From: Chaenocephalus aceratus
Taxonomy: Eukaryota; Chordata; Actinopteri; Perciformes; Channichthyidae
Assembly: GCA_023974075.1 (NCBI GenBank)
Contig: CM043790.1
Span: forward strand, 23,483,126-23,547,125
Length of the DNA: 64,000 nucleotides
Direction of reading: 5' to 3'
The translations under genes and the position numbers were made by a program. Below, one piece after another: positions 22,214 through 33,479 of the stretch; positions within the stretch are counted from its first letter, which is position 1, and every line of letters starts with the position of its first letter. The notes under the pieces are model-generated. The model made no database searches, had not been told where the DNA came from, and saw only the letters and a program-made list of their open reading frames with translations.

Positions 22214-24108
22214 CTAGAGAATGCAATTCCTGAAGAAATTGCTAGTGGGAATGCTTTATGCTAAAAAGCTGATGCTGAACTGCTATGCTGAAATGTAATG
22301 TGTAAGAAGAAAGTGAAGAATTTAGATTGAAATGATACATGAACACTGGGGGCTTGAATGTGTGATGAGAGAAGAAAAGAAAGTAAAAAGGCTTGGAAAA
22401 GCAGCAGAATATTTGAACTGCAAACTTCTGAACTAACTTGATAGCGAATGATCTGTCGCCATGCCAACGGCATTTGATGACACCCCATAATATGCTTAGA
22501 TGCGTTGATGGCTGCATCGTTACCAAACCTGTGAAGTTTTGGGGCGTTTGGAGCAGTTTCACTGAAGTTATGAGAAAACTGTTTCGTGGCGAGCATTGTG
22601 TTTGAAGAAATCTCAAAACTGTCCCGTAGATGTCTTCACGGCTGGATTGTTATCACACATGTGAAGTTTGAGCACTTTTTGAACATTTTCATAGGAGTTA
22701 TAGCGACATCATGTTTTATGGCGAGGGATGCGTTTCCATGGAAACGGCATATGGTGAGATCTCAGATTTGGCGTAGAGCTGTTGAGGCATGGACCGGTGA
22801 TATACAAGTGAAGATTGGGGGACGATTGGACCGTGTCGATTGGACTTACAGCAACATTATGTTTCATGGCAAGTGGTCTGTCGCCATGGCAACGGCATTT
22901 GATGACACCCCATAATACGCTTAGATGTGTTGATGGCTGCATCGTTACCAAACCTGTGAAGTTTTGGGGCGTTTGGAGTATTTTCACTGAAGTTATGAGA
23001 AAGCCATGTTTCATGGCGATCATTGTGTTGCCATGGCAACGGCATTTGAAGAAATCTCAAAACTGTCCCGTAGATGTCTTCACGGCTGGACTGTTAGCAC
23101 ACTGCTATCTGAAGTCTGCTGCTCTGAGCATGCCAGTTGGAGTGATGACATCATCGTGTTCCATTACACAGGTGTTTATATTTGAGCTAAGGAGGTGTGC
23201 AGAGATCACAGGTTTCCATTGTTCTGAATGAGAGATAAACCTCTTACATGTGAACGTTTTGTGGAAGAACCGTAACAGATATCTGTGAAATTTCAAAACG
23301 TGAAGCATGTCAAGGAAGTTGAGTATCTGAAGTGTAATTTTTGTGTACTTTCGGGTTAATAATGTGGCCTTTTTGGCAGTTTAACTAAAGGTGTGCGGCT
23401 GCTGCTGTGAGGAAATATCAGCCTGAAATTACAATGGGCTTTAATGGAGGCATGTTGAAAGTCACTTTATGCCCTCAAGAGGCATTTTGTTTAATTATTT
23501 TGCTTAATTATTTGTAATTTCTCAAGCTACGAGATGTTTTCCTACGTTTATCATGAAAAAGTATGTCTCAGCAATGTAGGGTTTGGGAATTATGGCAGTT
23601 TAAAAAAAAATATGAAGGCAAATTTCAAGATTTCCTACACTCTAGCTGTGACATCACACACTCTAGTTAATGTTAAAATCTGAAGAAAACCTCTAAAACA
23701 AGGTCTGAACAATGTTTAATATCTCTAAAAGTAAGAATCAGATTTAAAAGTTGTGTTACACGAATAATGTCAGAAAGATGTGTAACATTTTAAAGTTGGA
23801 ATGAGGTTTCCGAGTGAAAGTATGAATGAACAGTTAGCAGTTGAAGTCGCATGAAGATTTGTTGAAGTGTGAAGATTTTCTCCATTGACTTCAATGGTTA
23901 CAAATTTGATGAATTATGGGATGTATCTCTGGAATTATGAAAGTTATGAATGAGAAAAGTAATAGCCATTGATTCCCGACCGAGCTGAACGTGTTGATGT
24001 TTGAACGGAGTTTCTGCGATGTGGTATGCAGGAGAAGAAGACCGGCAAAATAACGGGCGGAATAATAATAAAGAATTGTGTGCGTAGAAGAACAGATAGT
24101 TACTAAAT
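22214..24108 (+). mobile_element. Modular repeat family, copy 2
   Basis: Starts ctagagaatgcaattcctga, then gctagtgggaatgcttta. The body is a series of about 150-165-bp modules joined at a near-palindromic gccatggcaacggcat core, followed by a unique tail (gtgcggctgctgctgtgagg). It ends near agatagttactaaataa. Compared with copy 3, it lacks the terminal 24-nt hairpin. No protein is recognised, so it is non-autonomous. Confidence 0.6.
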
Positions 24109-24159
24109 AATCCTTAGTCAGATGTAAGTGTTTTGCACTGCTATCAGTTCAGCTCAGTG

Positions 24160-25315
24160 CAGAGATGTTCACAAGTCTTTTTTTGCAAGTCCAAGTCAAG
24201 TCTCAAGTCTTTGGTCACGAGTCCAAGTCAAGTCTCAAGTCTTTATGGGGTGAGACTTGATCAAGTCTCAAGTCTTTGGTCACGAGTCCAAGTCAAGTCT
24301 CAAGTCTCTAAAAAAAATAAAAGTCTCATGTCTCTTCTGGTTGTAATAAGCCTTCTATTGTCTGCTGCTATCCAGTCTGTTAAGAATACTGCACAGCTGT
24401 ATCTAAGAAATTCAAAGCATTTACTGTGTTATTATCACTCCTATATCTATTAGCATACAGTATCAGTACTGATTAGTCGTTTGTTATATGATCACTTTAA
24501 ACAGGCTATTGCAATGCAATATGAGGAAAAACATCACACTTTAGCTAAATGCAAACAACTTATAAGCAACACTTCAGAATCAGAAATCAGTATCACAAAT
24601 ACAAAGCTAGTAGCAAGCTAAGTTAGCATTACACAGCTGATGCTGAGCTAAACATGTTTGCTAACCGTCCATATGCGTTAATGTGACTGACCTCTCCGGG
24701 TGAGTTTTCAAGTGCCTGATGAAATTCGACGTTGTTGCGCCAGCATCCTTGATTTTGATATTGCAGACTTTGCAGTGTGCGCTCCTTTTGTTGGTGCTGC
24801 CGGCGTTTTGTTAGAAGTTTTTGTAGTTGAACCTAATTACAAGCAGTACAGCTGCAGGTGTGCCGCCGCCCGTCGGTCGCCGTTGTGTTACTACGAGGTA
24901 GTAACAGAGGCGCGCACGTCTGCGTAATGAGCCCGGCTAAAATAACTGGATGGCCTACCTGCCTGTCAGCCTTCCATCTGGGCACAAACTTATCTCGTGC
25001 CCTCATTGGTCATGTGCGCGTTCGTGTGTGTTGGAGGAGGCGGGCTCTATAAGGAAGTAGCAGCCTCTAGCAGATTACCTCCGGTTGTGTATTTTCAAAT
25101 TCTAGCGATCTCGAGCCGGTTTCTCTCAAATGTACCTACCCCACCTTTAATACGCCAAAAATAGAAAACACAATGATTGTTCACGAGTCCCAACACACGA
25201 GTCCAAGTCGAGTCTGAAGTCTTTTGGTCACGAGTCCAAGTCAAGTCTGAAGTCTCTGTGTGTGCGACTTAAGTGCGACTCGAGTCCGAGTCGCAGACTC
25301 GAGTCCCCATCTCTG
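24160..25315 (-). mobile_element. hAT transposon derivative with perfect 8-bp target duplication
   Basis: Ends cagagatg... and ...catctctg are flanked by an exact 8-bp direct repeat, gctcagtg (24152-24159 and 25316-25323), the hAT signature. Subterminal regions hold many copies of aagtccaagtcaagtc-like motifs in both arms, probable transposase-binding repeats. A BED-type zinc-finger exon on the - strand lies in the middle. The catalytic part of a transposase is absent. Confidence 0.85.
24660..24800 (-). pseudogene. BED-type zinc finger exon of a hAT transposase
   Basis: On the - strand the translation contains AHCKVCNIKIKDAG, then TSNFIRHLKTHPER. That is a C-x2-C pair and an H-x4-H pair spaced as in BED zinc fingers, which bind transposon ends. 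The cysteine codons lie near 24763-24774 and the histidine codons near 24700-24714. No continuation into a dimerisation or catalytic domain exists in this element, so it is a remnant N-terminal exon. Confidence 0.7.
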
Positions 25316-25323
25316 GCTCAGTG

Positions 25324-26542
25324 CATTAATAGTCACAACTAAGCACACAATACTGTGTCAGATGTATCAAATGCTGATAACTTCTGGCACCTGTAAACAT
25401 ATTTCATGATCAAAACATCTCTCTTGAAGTTGTGCTGATGATGTTTGAATATTCAATCGTATTTATGTCAACAAACATCTTTTACGTCACGTATTTTTGT
25501 TTATGAATATTTCATTACTTTTGTTGTGTCTCTGCACCCACTGCACTGATGCTCCAGTCAGAGCTGCGTGTGTGCTGCTGGCAATCTGCATGTTGTTCTC
25601 AGTTGGGCTGTGTTGTTGTGATATGATATGATTTTTGTGTCTTAGTGTCAAAAACACAGGATAGAGTTGAGGGACCTAATCGATATTGCAGGCAGTAGTG
25701 ATTGATGTATTACTTGTGGATTTAGCACTCTCTCTTTCTGCCTCTAACTCTCAGCTAGAGGGAGGTGTTCTGCTTATTCACACTTACCATAGTCCTTTAC
25801 ACTCTGGAGTGGAAAACAGCATAGTCATTTATTTCAAGTGTTGAATAAATGTGGCTCAGTTAACCAACCCTTATCTAATTACGAATATCAGTTGTTTATG
25901 GAAAATAGATTTCCCCAAAGGTTTTACCTCGTTTTATCTAATACATATTCAGTTGTTTATTAAAGCACAGATGATAACAAGTTGATTGTATTTTTCTCAG
26001 TTTTCCCTCAAGAATCAATGCAGAACCTGCAAACTGTTTTATTAATGACTGGAGAGACATACTGCAGCTATTTGGGAAGCACTTACATATCGCCCAGCTT
26101 CATTTTTAGAGCATGAATAATGAACACCTCCATTTATGTTGCAGAATAATAGGTGTCAGAAGAGTGTTTCTATAAAAGCTTTTTTCTTATGTTACAGTGT
26201 TGTTTACTCTCTTATGGTAACCAGCACTGGCTTTCAGGATGACATTTTGTGAAAAGTAAATGTTAATGGTGAAGTGCTGCCTCGCCTCTATGTTAGTCGC
26301 TTATTACAAAAAGGCCTGGCTTTTTCCAAGGGCATGAAGTTGTAAGTTCAATAGATTCAAAAGATGTAATTAAAAAGGCCCTAGTTAATATTCCAGCACC
26401 TTTGTTAGTGCCTGTATGTTTATTTCTAGGTGACTTTGGGTCAAATATAGCCCTTCAGTCTCTTAGTTAAAGTGCAATATGTGATATTTAGAAAAATGAC
26501 ATGCGCTTAACCTTCTCCCCTCCTTTGATCTTGTCTCTGCAG
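25324..26542. other. No supported feature before the SHANK exon
   Basis: Presumed intron, since the SHANK exon that follows begins at an acceptor. The last 40 bases form a pyrimidine-rich tract ending ttgtctctgcag. Confidence 0.6.
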
Positions 26543-26746
26543 AAATGCATGAAATTCAATGTGGATGCTCCTATCTGGCTGTCGAAGCAGCAGATCCTGT
26601 GTACTCTCAACCAGAGCCTGAAGGATGTACTCAACTATGGCCTCTTCCAGCCGGCCTACAACAGCAAGGCTGGCAAGTTTCTGGATGAAGAGAGACAGCT
26701 AAGGGAATACCCCTTCCCCTCCATCGCTCCTGTACCTTACCTGGAG
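26543..26746 (+). CDS. shank2: SHANK-family scaffold exon: SPN domain (probably shank2)
   Basis: A 204-bp internal exon coding 68 residues, from KCMKFNVDAPIWLSKQQ to PVPYLE. It is bounded by a polypyrimidine tract plus cag and a gtaggt donor, phase 0 at both ends. The sequence is the second half of the SHANK/ProSAP N-terminal (SPN) domain, including LNQSLKDVLNYGLFQPA and GKFLDEER, which are strongly conserved in this family. SPN is a ubiquitin-like fold that binds Rap/Ras GTPases and packs on the ankyrin repeats. SHANK proteins are postsynaptic-density scaffolds of excitatory synapses. The CTLNQSLKDVLNYGLFQPA wording fits my memory of SHANK2 better than SHANK1 or SHANK3. The paralogue call is less certain than the family. 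No upstream exon is recognised in the window. Confidence 0.85.
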
Positions 26747-28061
26747 GTAGGTATGGATCATGTGTATGTATGAGGCTTTAAGGAGTGTTCGCAGGAGAGA
26801 GCAGGAGGTGGAAAAGAAGTGCTACATGTCACCACACCATGCATAATCTTTCTGTATGTACTGTACCTTATAATCCGCCAGAAAAAACAGGAGAACAATC
26901 AATTCACACAGCAGCTCATTCCTTCAAACAGAAGCTTCAGATTGATACAATAACTGGAAATATGAAGGGTATATTTGAAGGGTATATCATGTACATTTGT
27001 TATTGGGCCTTTTTCTTATCAACTTGAACATGTTTTCCACTTTAATTGACTGAATTTATTTGAAGATTGGGCTTAACACATGAAAACTGTGTAATATATT
27101 TGAACTTGTATATTTAAGAAGTACAATATAAGACAAGCAGAAGTTTATTATACTTAAGTCATTATACATTTTGAATTAGCTGAGGGCCGATTCAAAATGG
27201 TAGTTTGGACACCCCTGGTTTAAAGTTAAGAAGACTATTGTAATGTAGTGTGATCTGGGATCATTTACCTACTTTTCCCATTTAGTAAAGCAGTCTTGGA
27301 AAAAGGAAAAGGGGAGATTAAACAGATAAACCAAAACAATTTCCCAGAGTAAGCCTCATTAAAACATGCCAGATTAATATGTAACCACAACGTTGGGGTA
27401 TGCAGTATTCCTTTTTTTTCCTTTAAAATTAACCTTTGAGGCCCACTGCAGTAGATCTTCGTATAGACTAAACACACAATGCCTGATGTGTCACCCCTCT
27501 TAAAGCTTTTGTTACTGTAGAGAATCCACTGTAGCCTTTTTGATGTGTCCTTTATATATTCGTGCATGCTTCACAGGCGCACACATGCAGCGTGTTGGTG
27601 TGTGTGGATCATTGTGTATGCGGTGTAGGCTCTTCCTGTCAGGATGTGTCAGTCAAATCTAGCAGCAATAATACCAAGCTCAATCACACTATATGACAGT
27701 CTGTTGTCTGCAGTGGCTGTCATCTCTTGGAGATAATTGTTGTGCTTGTCCATCATGGTTTATGATCTGAGAGTAAGCAGGCATACATGTGTTGCAAGAT
27801 GTGTTGCTTTACAAACAGTGGTGTAAAGATTCCAGGTGATTTTCTGACTAACCTTGGTTGTTTTGAGTAGTTTCTTTTAGAGATAAAGAGCATTAAACAG
27901 ATTGACTTTGAACCTTGTGCCTCAGTCATCCTTTGATGCTTTGGGAGATATGGATATTATTATGAACTATATTTTTACACATGATTGTTCTAAATTGCAC
28001 TTTGTCTTGTAATAACTACTTTATTTTGTAGTGCAGATTGGCTTTATAAACAGTTGCAGAA
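26747..28061. other. Intron sequence, nothing recognised
   Basis: Start of the 11.9 kb SHANK intron (26747-38661). No exon or repeat that I can name before the SINE-like copy at 28062. Confidence 0.65.
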
Positions 28062-28200
28062 CCTCAGTAGCTGAGTGGTTCAAGTGTATACCACATAATC
28101 ACATCATTGGCAAGGACCTTTGTTGTATATCCTCCCTCCCTCTCCCTGTTTCCTGCCTTTTTATTCTTTGTCCGATAAATGCGAGAAGAAAATGATGAAA
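28062..28200 (+). mobile_element. Diverged tRNA-derived SINE-like repeat
   Basis: Begins cctcagtagctgagtggttc, resembling the A-box part of a tRNA-like head. It continues through a decayed B-box region to a pyrimidine-rich stretch (cctccctccctctccctgtt) and ends near tccgataaatgcgagaag. This order matches a common teleost tRNA-related repeat, from general knowledge. Many substitutions suggest an old copy. Confidence 0.5.
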
Positions 28201-28451
28201 TGTTGATGCTAATGTCAGTGCTCCAGGATCAATATCAGTGGAATACCATTTTGCTGTCTACCTGTGGGAATAGGAATATGTCAGGAACATCAGTGTGTAA
28301 CGATCAACTATAAAAAATAGCTGTGTTAAATAAACGCAAAAGGGGTAATTTGATATGAAATCATATTATAAAGGCAAAACAGAACTGATAAACAGACAAT
28401 CTACTCTGTCTCTAATAGTCCCCACGGAAGTGTATTTACTACTGTCTATAT

Positions 28452-28629
28452 CGATAGTTACGGCTGTAACTACGGTTCTATGAGTCCCGGACGACCGCCA
28501 GAGGCGGTGCTTTTAGCACTGGATATGGCCATCGCACGCTTGCGCAGTTCGAGTACCTAATAACAACAAAGTCACCTGTGACCCACGTGACTACGGCTAC
28601 ATAGGCCGGCGTCACTAGTGGATCGGTTC
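28452..28629 (+). repeat. DIRS left inverted terminal repeat
   Basis: From cgatagttacggctgtaact to gtggatcggttc. From gaccgccagaggcggtgc inward it is nearly the exact reverse complement of 36488-36643. The outer ~20 bp differ between the two ends, as expected for DIRS split termini. Confidence 0.88.
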
Positions 28630-28678
28630 TCAGAATCTTCTAGCGAGCACACAAGAATTCTGAGTGACCGGAAACTCT

Positions 28679-28775
28679 GGCGGTCATCCGGGACTCATAG
28701 AACCGTAGTTACAGCCGTAACTATCGTTCTATTTCGTCCCTACTGACCACCAGAGGCGGTGCTTTTAGCACTGGA
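28679..28775 (+). repeat. DIRS internal complementary region (circle-junction template)
   Basis: The first half (ccgggactcatagaaccgta...) is the reverse complement of the left terminus. The second half (gttctatttcgtccctactg...) is the reverse complement of the right terminus. Together they mirror the two element ends joined head to tail, the hallmark used to complete DIRS replication. Confidence 0.85.
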
Positions 28776-28819
28776 TGACTATACCAACCATGTCATGAAG
28801 AATCCGAACACTTGCTTAC

Positions 28820-29629
28820 CTAGCTGGAAGCAGCGGAGCTCGGCAACAGGACCACGCCCAAAGGATGGGGAGTGGCGACATTGACCCGGTAGAACCTGGA
28901 GAATGTGCCAGACGATGCCCACGACGCCGCAGCGCAGATGGTCTCCAGGGACACCCCTCTCAGGGCAGCCCAAGGTGTTGAGATGCTCCTTGTAGAGTGA
29001 CATCTCACCCCTGATGGCGGGGGGCGGCCACTGGCCCCATAGGCATGTGAGATTGTATCCACAACCCAGTGGGACAGCCGCTGCTTGGAGAGAGCACAGC
29101 CCCTTCTCGTGCCGCCATGGCAAATGAAGAGCTGCTCTGACTGTCGTATATGGGCCGTAGCACCAATATACGCCTCTAGGGCACGCACAGGGCACAGCAA
29201 CTCAGGCGTGCCGTTCTCCTGTGGGACATTAAAGCGCGCCAGCTGGATAGGCCGATTGGAGTGGGCTAGTGGAAGCACCTTGGGCAGGAACGCCACGTTC
29301 GGCCAGAGTGCAACACCCGAGCCATCGGAGTTCCACCTCAGGCATGTATCGCTCACGGAGAGGGCATGTAGCTCTCCAACTCGTTTCCCTGAGGTCATGG
29401 AAAGCAGCAATGCTGCCTTTAAGGACAGCCACTTAAGCTCCACCTGGGCCAGGGGCTCGAAGGGAGGAGATGATAGGGCATCCGGCAGCAGGGGCAGGTC
29501 CCAAGCCGGAGCCCTCGGGGTGCTAGGGGGATGCTGCCGTAAAGCCCCTCTCAGGAAGAGGGTCACCGACCTGTGGCACCCCGCCGCGGCGCCGTCGACC
29601 CGAATATGTCGGGCAGAAATAGCAGCCAC
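28820..29629 (-). CDS. DIRS tyrosine recombinase (integrase), open 269-codon frame
   Basis: Phage-integrase-type tyrosine recombinase that would integrate the circular element DNA. The open frame shows the arginine box TSGKRVGELHAL (R83), the second box VRCHSTR (H211-x-x-R214), W237 and the nucleophile in FSRFYRVNV (Y247), in the correct order and spacing. All visible catalytic residues are present. The true N-terminus is probably upstream in the RNase H frame, because DIRS recombinases usually overlap the RT/RNase H region, so the native start is unknown. It is the best preserved DIRS gene here, although RT and gag are broken. Confidence 0.85.
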   Translation of the reverse strand: MAAISARHIRVDGAAAGCHRSVTLFLRGALRQHPPSTPRAPAWDLPLLPDALSSPPFEPLAQVELKWLSLKAALLLSMTSGKRVGELHALSVSDTCLRWNSDGSGVALWPNVAFLPKVLPLAHSNRPIQLARFNVPQENGTPELLCPVRALEAYIGATAHIRQSEQLFICHGGTRRGCALSKQRLSHWVVDTISHAYGASGRPPPSGVRCHSTRSISTPWAALRGVSLETICAAASWASSGTFSRFYRVNVATPHPLGVVLLPSSAASS

Positions 29630-30330
29630 ATAAATTCAGAGTGGAGTGAGAACGCCCACTGTCTAGAAGGGACTGCTGTCTGGGCAACAGCGTACATGCT
29701 GTCCCAAGAAACACGCACATTCTTGCCCCCCAGTAGGGGTAGAAAGTGCGTGAGTGCAAGCTGCACAGCCCGAAGCTCTAGCACGTTGGCATGGCACCCT
29801 CCTGGGCAGACCACTAACCCTGAACGGTCCTGCCCTGCCGTACTGCACCCCACCCTGAGAGACCTGCACCTATGGTGACGGTCTCCTGGCGGGATGGGAT
29901 GGCGCCCATGGGCACGCCCATCAGGAGATCGGCCCTGCCCCTCCAGTGTGACCGAGAGTGGAGGCAACGCTGCGACACCCTGACTTCCCTGCGCCGGTGC
30001 CACTTGGCATCCAAGTGAAGGCTGTTCAGCCACATCTGCATGGGGCACAACGCCAGCGGGCCCAATGGCCGAGGCAGCCTGCCCAAGGGCCGAAGGAACT
30101 GAATATAAGGCACCATGTTGCCCGGCCCACGTGGAAGTAGGCATCCCTCAAGTCCACGGCTGTGCATGTGCTGTGGTCAGCATATAGAGTGGCAGCACCT
30201 TCAGGAATCTGTTGATTCCTCTGAGGTCCAAGATCAGGCGAAATCCGCCGACGTTCTTGCTTACGAGAAAATACGCCGAGTAGAACCCCCTGGGCTAAGC
30301 AGAGGGTCTACTGGCTTGATTGCGTCCTTG
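29563..30330 (-). pseudogene. DIRS reverse transcriptase / RNase H, frameshifted and deleted
   Basis: Read on the - strand from 30330: KDAIKPVDPLL, then after a frameshift GFYSAYFLVSK, GGFRLILDLRGINRFLKVLP and LTTAHA. A stop follows and, in another frame, AVDLRDAYFHV, the first RT aspartate motif. The segment with the polymerase YxDD box is missing or unrecognisable. The RNase H-like part follows (HANVLELRAVQLALTHFLPLL, VRVSWDSMYAVAQ), where the usual TDN is changed to WDS. It overlaps the start of the recombinase frame by about 65 bp. It cannot encode an active enzyme. Confidence 0.75.
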
Positions 30331-30933
30331 GACAGAAGGACGGACAATTCTTGGGCCAGAAGCTAGGGCCTCTGCCGGATCGCTGACGACTGTCATTTTG
30401 GCCCGGCCGAAGGCTAGGGGCCGGAACTGCGGTTCGTACGCCTTGGTTAAGGTGAAAACCACCCAAGGGCCGGAAGTACAGACAGCCCAGTAACTGAGCT
30501 GCTGTTGGGAAAGCAGCCAACGACCGTCCCCGAGAGTCTCGGGGCCTAACCCCCCAGCCTCCGGAGCCCCCTGGAGCCCCCAGGCTCTGAGGCACGAGGC
30601 CGCCGAGAAGGCCGGCAGCACGAAAGCCCCTGGGAGGTGGATGAGTGGGGTGCTGGGACCTGCGCAGACCACCACTGTATGCTGGTGGCTGAGAGTGGCT
30701 GCTAGAGGGGCCCCTGGGCCTGCTGGGACTGGGCACAGGCCTATAAAGACCCGAGAGCTGCTGCCTAGCTTAGGCAGCACGCTCCAGTGCCTACAGGGCA
30801 GCTGCCCCAAACAGCTCCCCTGGCTCGACTGGCTCACTACGGAGGACATGTCTCCGATAGTGGTGACTGAGTAGGCCAAATCTGGCGACGAGTCTGCACC
30901 AATAAGGACATAACTCGTCCCCATTCCCTAGAC

Positions 30934-32367
30934 CAGGGGTGCCCAACCAGTCGATCGCGATCGACCGGGAGATTCCCAGTCGATCGCGAGATGTGTCTAA
31001 AAATAGAACAACAATATTCAGTTGTATCGTTAATGTCCTATAACATAATCTTCCTGTGCCAGAATAATGCACTTGAACGCATCAAAGCTTTGTGATTGGC
31101 CGGCGTGACCCCATGTGTCGAGGCGTGGCTTGTGGGCAGTGGGCACTAGTTCGCTGACGTTGTCCGTGTCAACAGGAGTGACAGTCCGCACACACACAAC
31201 ACCGCAAAAAAGCCCCAAATATATCATTTTCACTCCGAGTGGGAGGATGATTATTTTTGTATCTATTCCAATTCAAAGTCCATTTGTCTCATCTGCAATG
31301 CGAGCGTGGCTTTATCGAAGAAGGGTCTTTTAGGAGCGGCATTTCAAAACAGTGCACAAACGCTACGAGACGGAATTCCCTCCTAATTCTGCCCTATGCT
31401 CCCAAAAGGGGAGGGGCCTGAAAGGACAGCTAAATGCACAGCAGTCCATTTTCACCAGGCGCAACAACAAGAGCAAGGCTGCTACCAGAGCATCTTATCG
31501 TGTCAGTCACGTTCTTGCGAAACACATGAAGTCTTTCAAAGACTGCGAAGTTGTGAAAGAAGCATTCCTGGAGGCTGCGACGCACTTTTGGGGGACAGTA
31601 AAAATAACAGTAGCATTTCAACAGGTTTTTGATACAATACAAACTCAAGTTAGATACCGTTATTAATCAGCTGTAAGTTTTAGTTTGTTTGAACTTATTC
31701 ATTATAATTATTGTACAAAATGGTATAAGAATGCAAACATTAAGATCTGTTCTGTTTTAAATTGTTTATAGTCTATTATCAATTCAGGTTAAGAAGCTAG
31801 TGTTGCTTGCATCCTATTTTAAAGGCATTTATTTTTATACTCTACTAAAATGCAACAAAAAAAAGGGTTTGATTTTATAAATGTTGTCTTTTTTATTGCA
31901 TTTTGGCAGCAGATTCCTGTGTAGCTTCAGATCTGAGTTGTCTTATTAGTAAGCCTAATTTATACTTTTGTAGCAACACTATTTTTATATCATGGCAAAG
32001 AAAGGGTTCAGAGTCTTTTCTTTTTTCCCTGTGTCATATGTGGCAGCACTGTTCAATGTATCTTGAAAACATTACCCACTGTAGTATGTGACGTGTGAAT
32101 AAACTCCAACTCTGTATCAACAACACTGTTGTGTAACTTCAGTTAAATACTTGTATGTGTGTAGATTAGAAAGAGGAAAGATAAAGGATCTGCAGTATTT
32201 TATGAAGTATTAATCGTACGAAGGTCAGTTTTATACAAGTAGAAGTGTGTATTTACCTGGCAGTAGGCTGTCAGTAATGGCTACGCCTCTCTATTTGGAC
32301 TGGTAGATCTCGGCAGACTGGCAACTTTAAAAGTAGCTCTCGGTTCAAAAAAGGTTGGGCACCCCTG
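30934..32367 (+). mobile_element. hAT transposon derivative nested in the DIRS element
   Basis: Termini caggggtgcccaacc / ggttgggcacccctg are perfect inverted repeats, flanked by an exact 8-bp duplication ccctagac (30926-30933 and 32368-32375). The interior carries a shortened transposase frame on the + strand. It interrupts the gag region. Confidence 0.9.
31215..31666 (+). pseudogene. hAT transposase N-terminal remnant with BED-like finger
   Basis: Reads SEWEDDYFC, then SICLICNASVALSKKGLL, a C-x2-C zinc-finger half. One extra base near 31331 shifts the frame before the expected ERHF...VHKRYET histidine half. The next frame (from 31352) has HKRYETEFPPNSAL, QQSIFTRRNNKSKAATRASY and VLAKHMKSFKDCEVVKEAFL, characteristic of vertebrate ZBED/GTF2IRD2-type hAT transposases. 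It ends at a stop near 31666, with the catalytic RNase H-like domain deleted. Confidence 0.75.
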
Positions 32368-33479
32368 CCCTAGACATTAGGGCAAAGGCTTACAGTGATG
32401 TATCACTGAGGCCCAGCAAAGAAGGCTCAGCCGGAGCCTGCTGCCGAGAGGTAGAGAAAGCCAGTATCAGATGGGAGAGGGAGTTCCCGTGCCGCTGTGT
32501 CGTAGGCCCTACAGAGCAGCTCGTTTGTGACCCTGCACTGAGGCCGTGGGCACCTGGCATCAGGAGCCCGAATCGGGGAGGCGATGGCAGGCTCAATGGA
32601 TGGCAAGCGACCCAGCCCCACCCTCGCCGGATCCTGCCTGGCAGCAGAGTGGGAGAGGGCCCTGGTGTCTCTCCAGCCTGCATGGAGCTCCCTCAGGTAC
32701 TCCTCTGAAGGAAAAGGGGCAGGGTTATGCCTGAAAAAGGCGCTAGCCTGAGCCGAGTCGGCCTGCGGAACCTGAAGCTGCAAGCGTACCAGGGCCGCAC
32801 GAATAATGGCCACCATGAAGGCGTCCTCCGAGAGCTCTGAGCAGAGGAGTGGGAAGCCTCCTCGGGGGTGAGCGGGGCCCCGCCCCCCCCCCCTTCATAG
32901 AAGAGGTTTTTGTCCGGAGCTGCTAGCGACATAGCATCCTCAAGTAGAGGTGTGGCAACCGAAGGAGGGCCAGGCGGAAAGCTAGTAGCCCCCGCACCGG
33001 CCCCTGGCTGAAGGTCCAACAGGAGCGACTTCGTCTGCTCCATGACGGCAGCTAACCGACCCACCTTAGAGGACAGCCTGTTTCTAGCCCTCTACCTGGG
33101 GGGTGAACCCATAGCCATCCCTCCATCAAGTCGCCGGGAACGGTCAGACTGAGCTGGAGGAAGTTGTGACGAGGAGAGGTGCCACCTCTGCGACTCTAGC
33201 CACTCTGAGCGCCCGAGGCATGAATCTACAGCTCATGCAGGCGCTTTGCGTGAGACCCTCCCTCAAATGCTCGAGGCCAAGGCAGAGGGGGGCAGCGGTC
33301 ATGGCCGTCCTCGGGCTCAAGAGAAGCCATACAGGCGCTACATGAATGAGCCAGTCTATAGGTAGCCAGATGCAGCGTAGCCGGGAGTGGGCGCGAGAAC
33401 ACAGCCTTCCCCAGCTACCTGCTGAACGGAAAGAGTAGAGCAATGCTCCTACTCGCCGAAAACAAAGAGGGATGTAACT

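Larger units (their letters stand above)
30331..33443 (-). pseudogene. DIRS gag-like region, interrupted by a hAT insertion
   Basis: From 33443 downward the fragments are LCLGLEHLREGL...CMSC (gag-like cysteine motif), a Pro/Gly/Ala-rich stretch around 33064-32700, then PFPSEEYLRELHAGWRD and PLPSDTGFLY. The hAT at 30934-32367 splits the region. The remainder at 30933-30331 is a low-complexity Pro/Ser/Gly-rich segment leading into RT. Frameshifts lie between fragments. These features match gag of fish DIRS elements in general layout, but detailed domains are not identified. Confidence 0.6.

Noticed and set aside
29085..29633. 182-codon + strand frame opposite the DIRS recombinase
   Set aside because: Mirror frame of a GC-rich coding region on the other strand. 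No domain signature.
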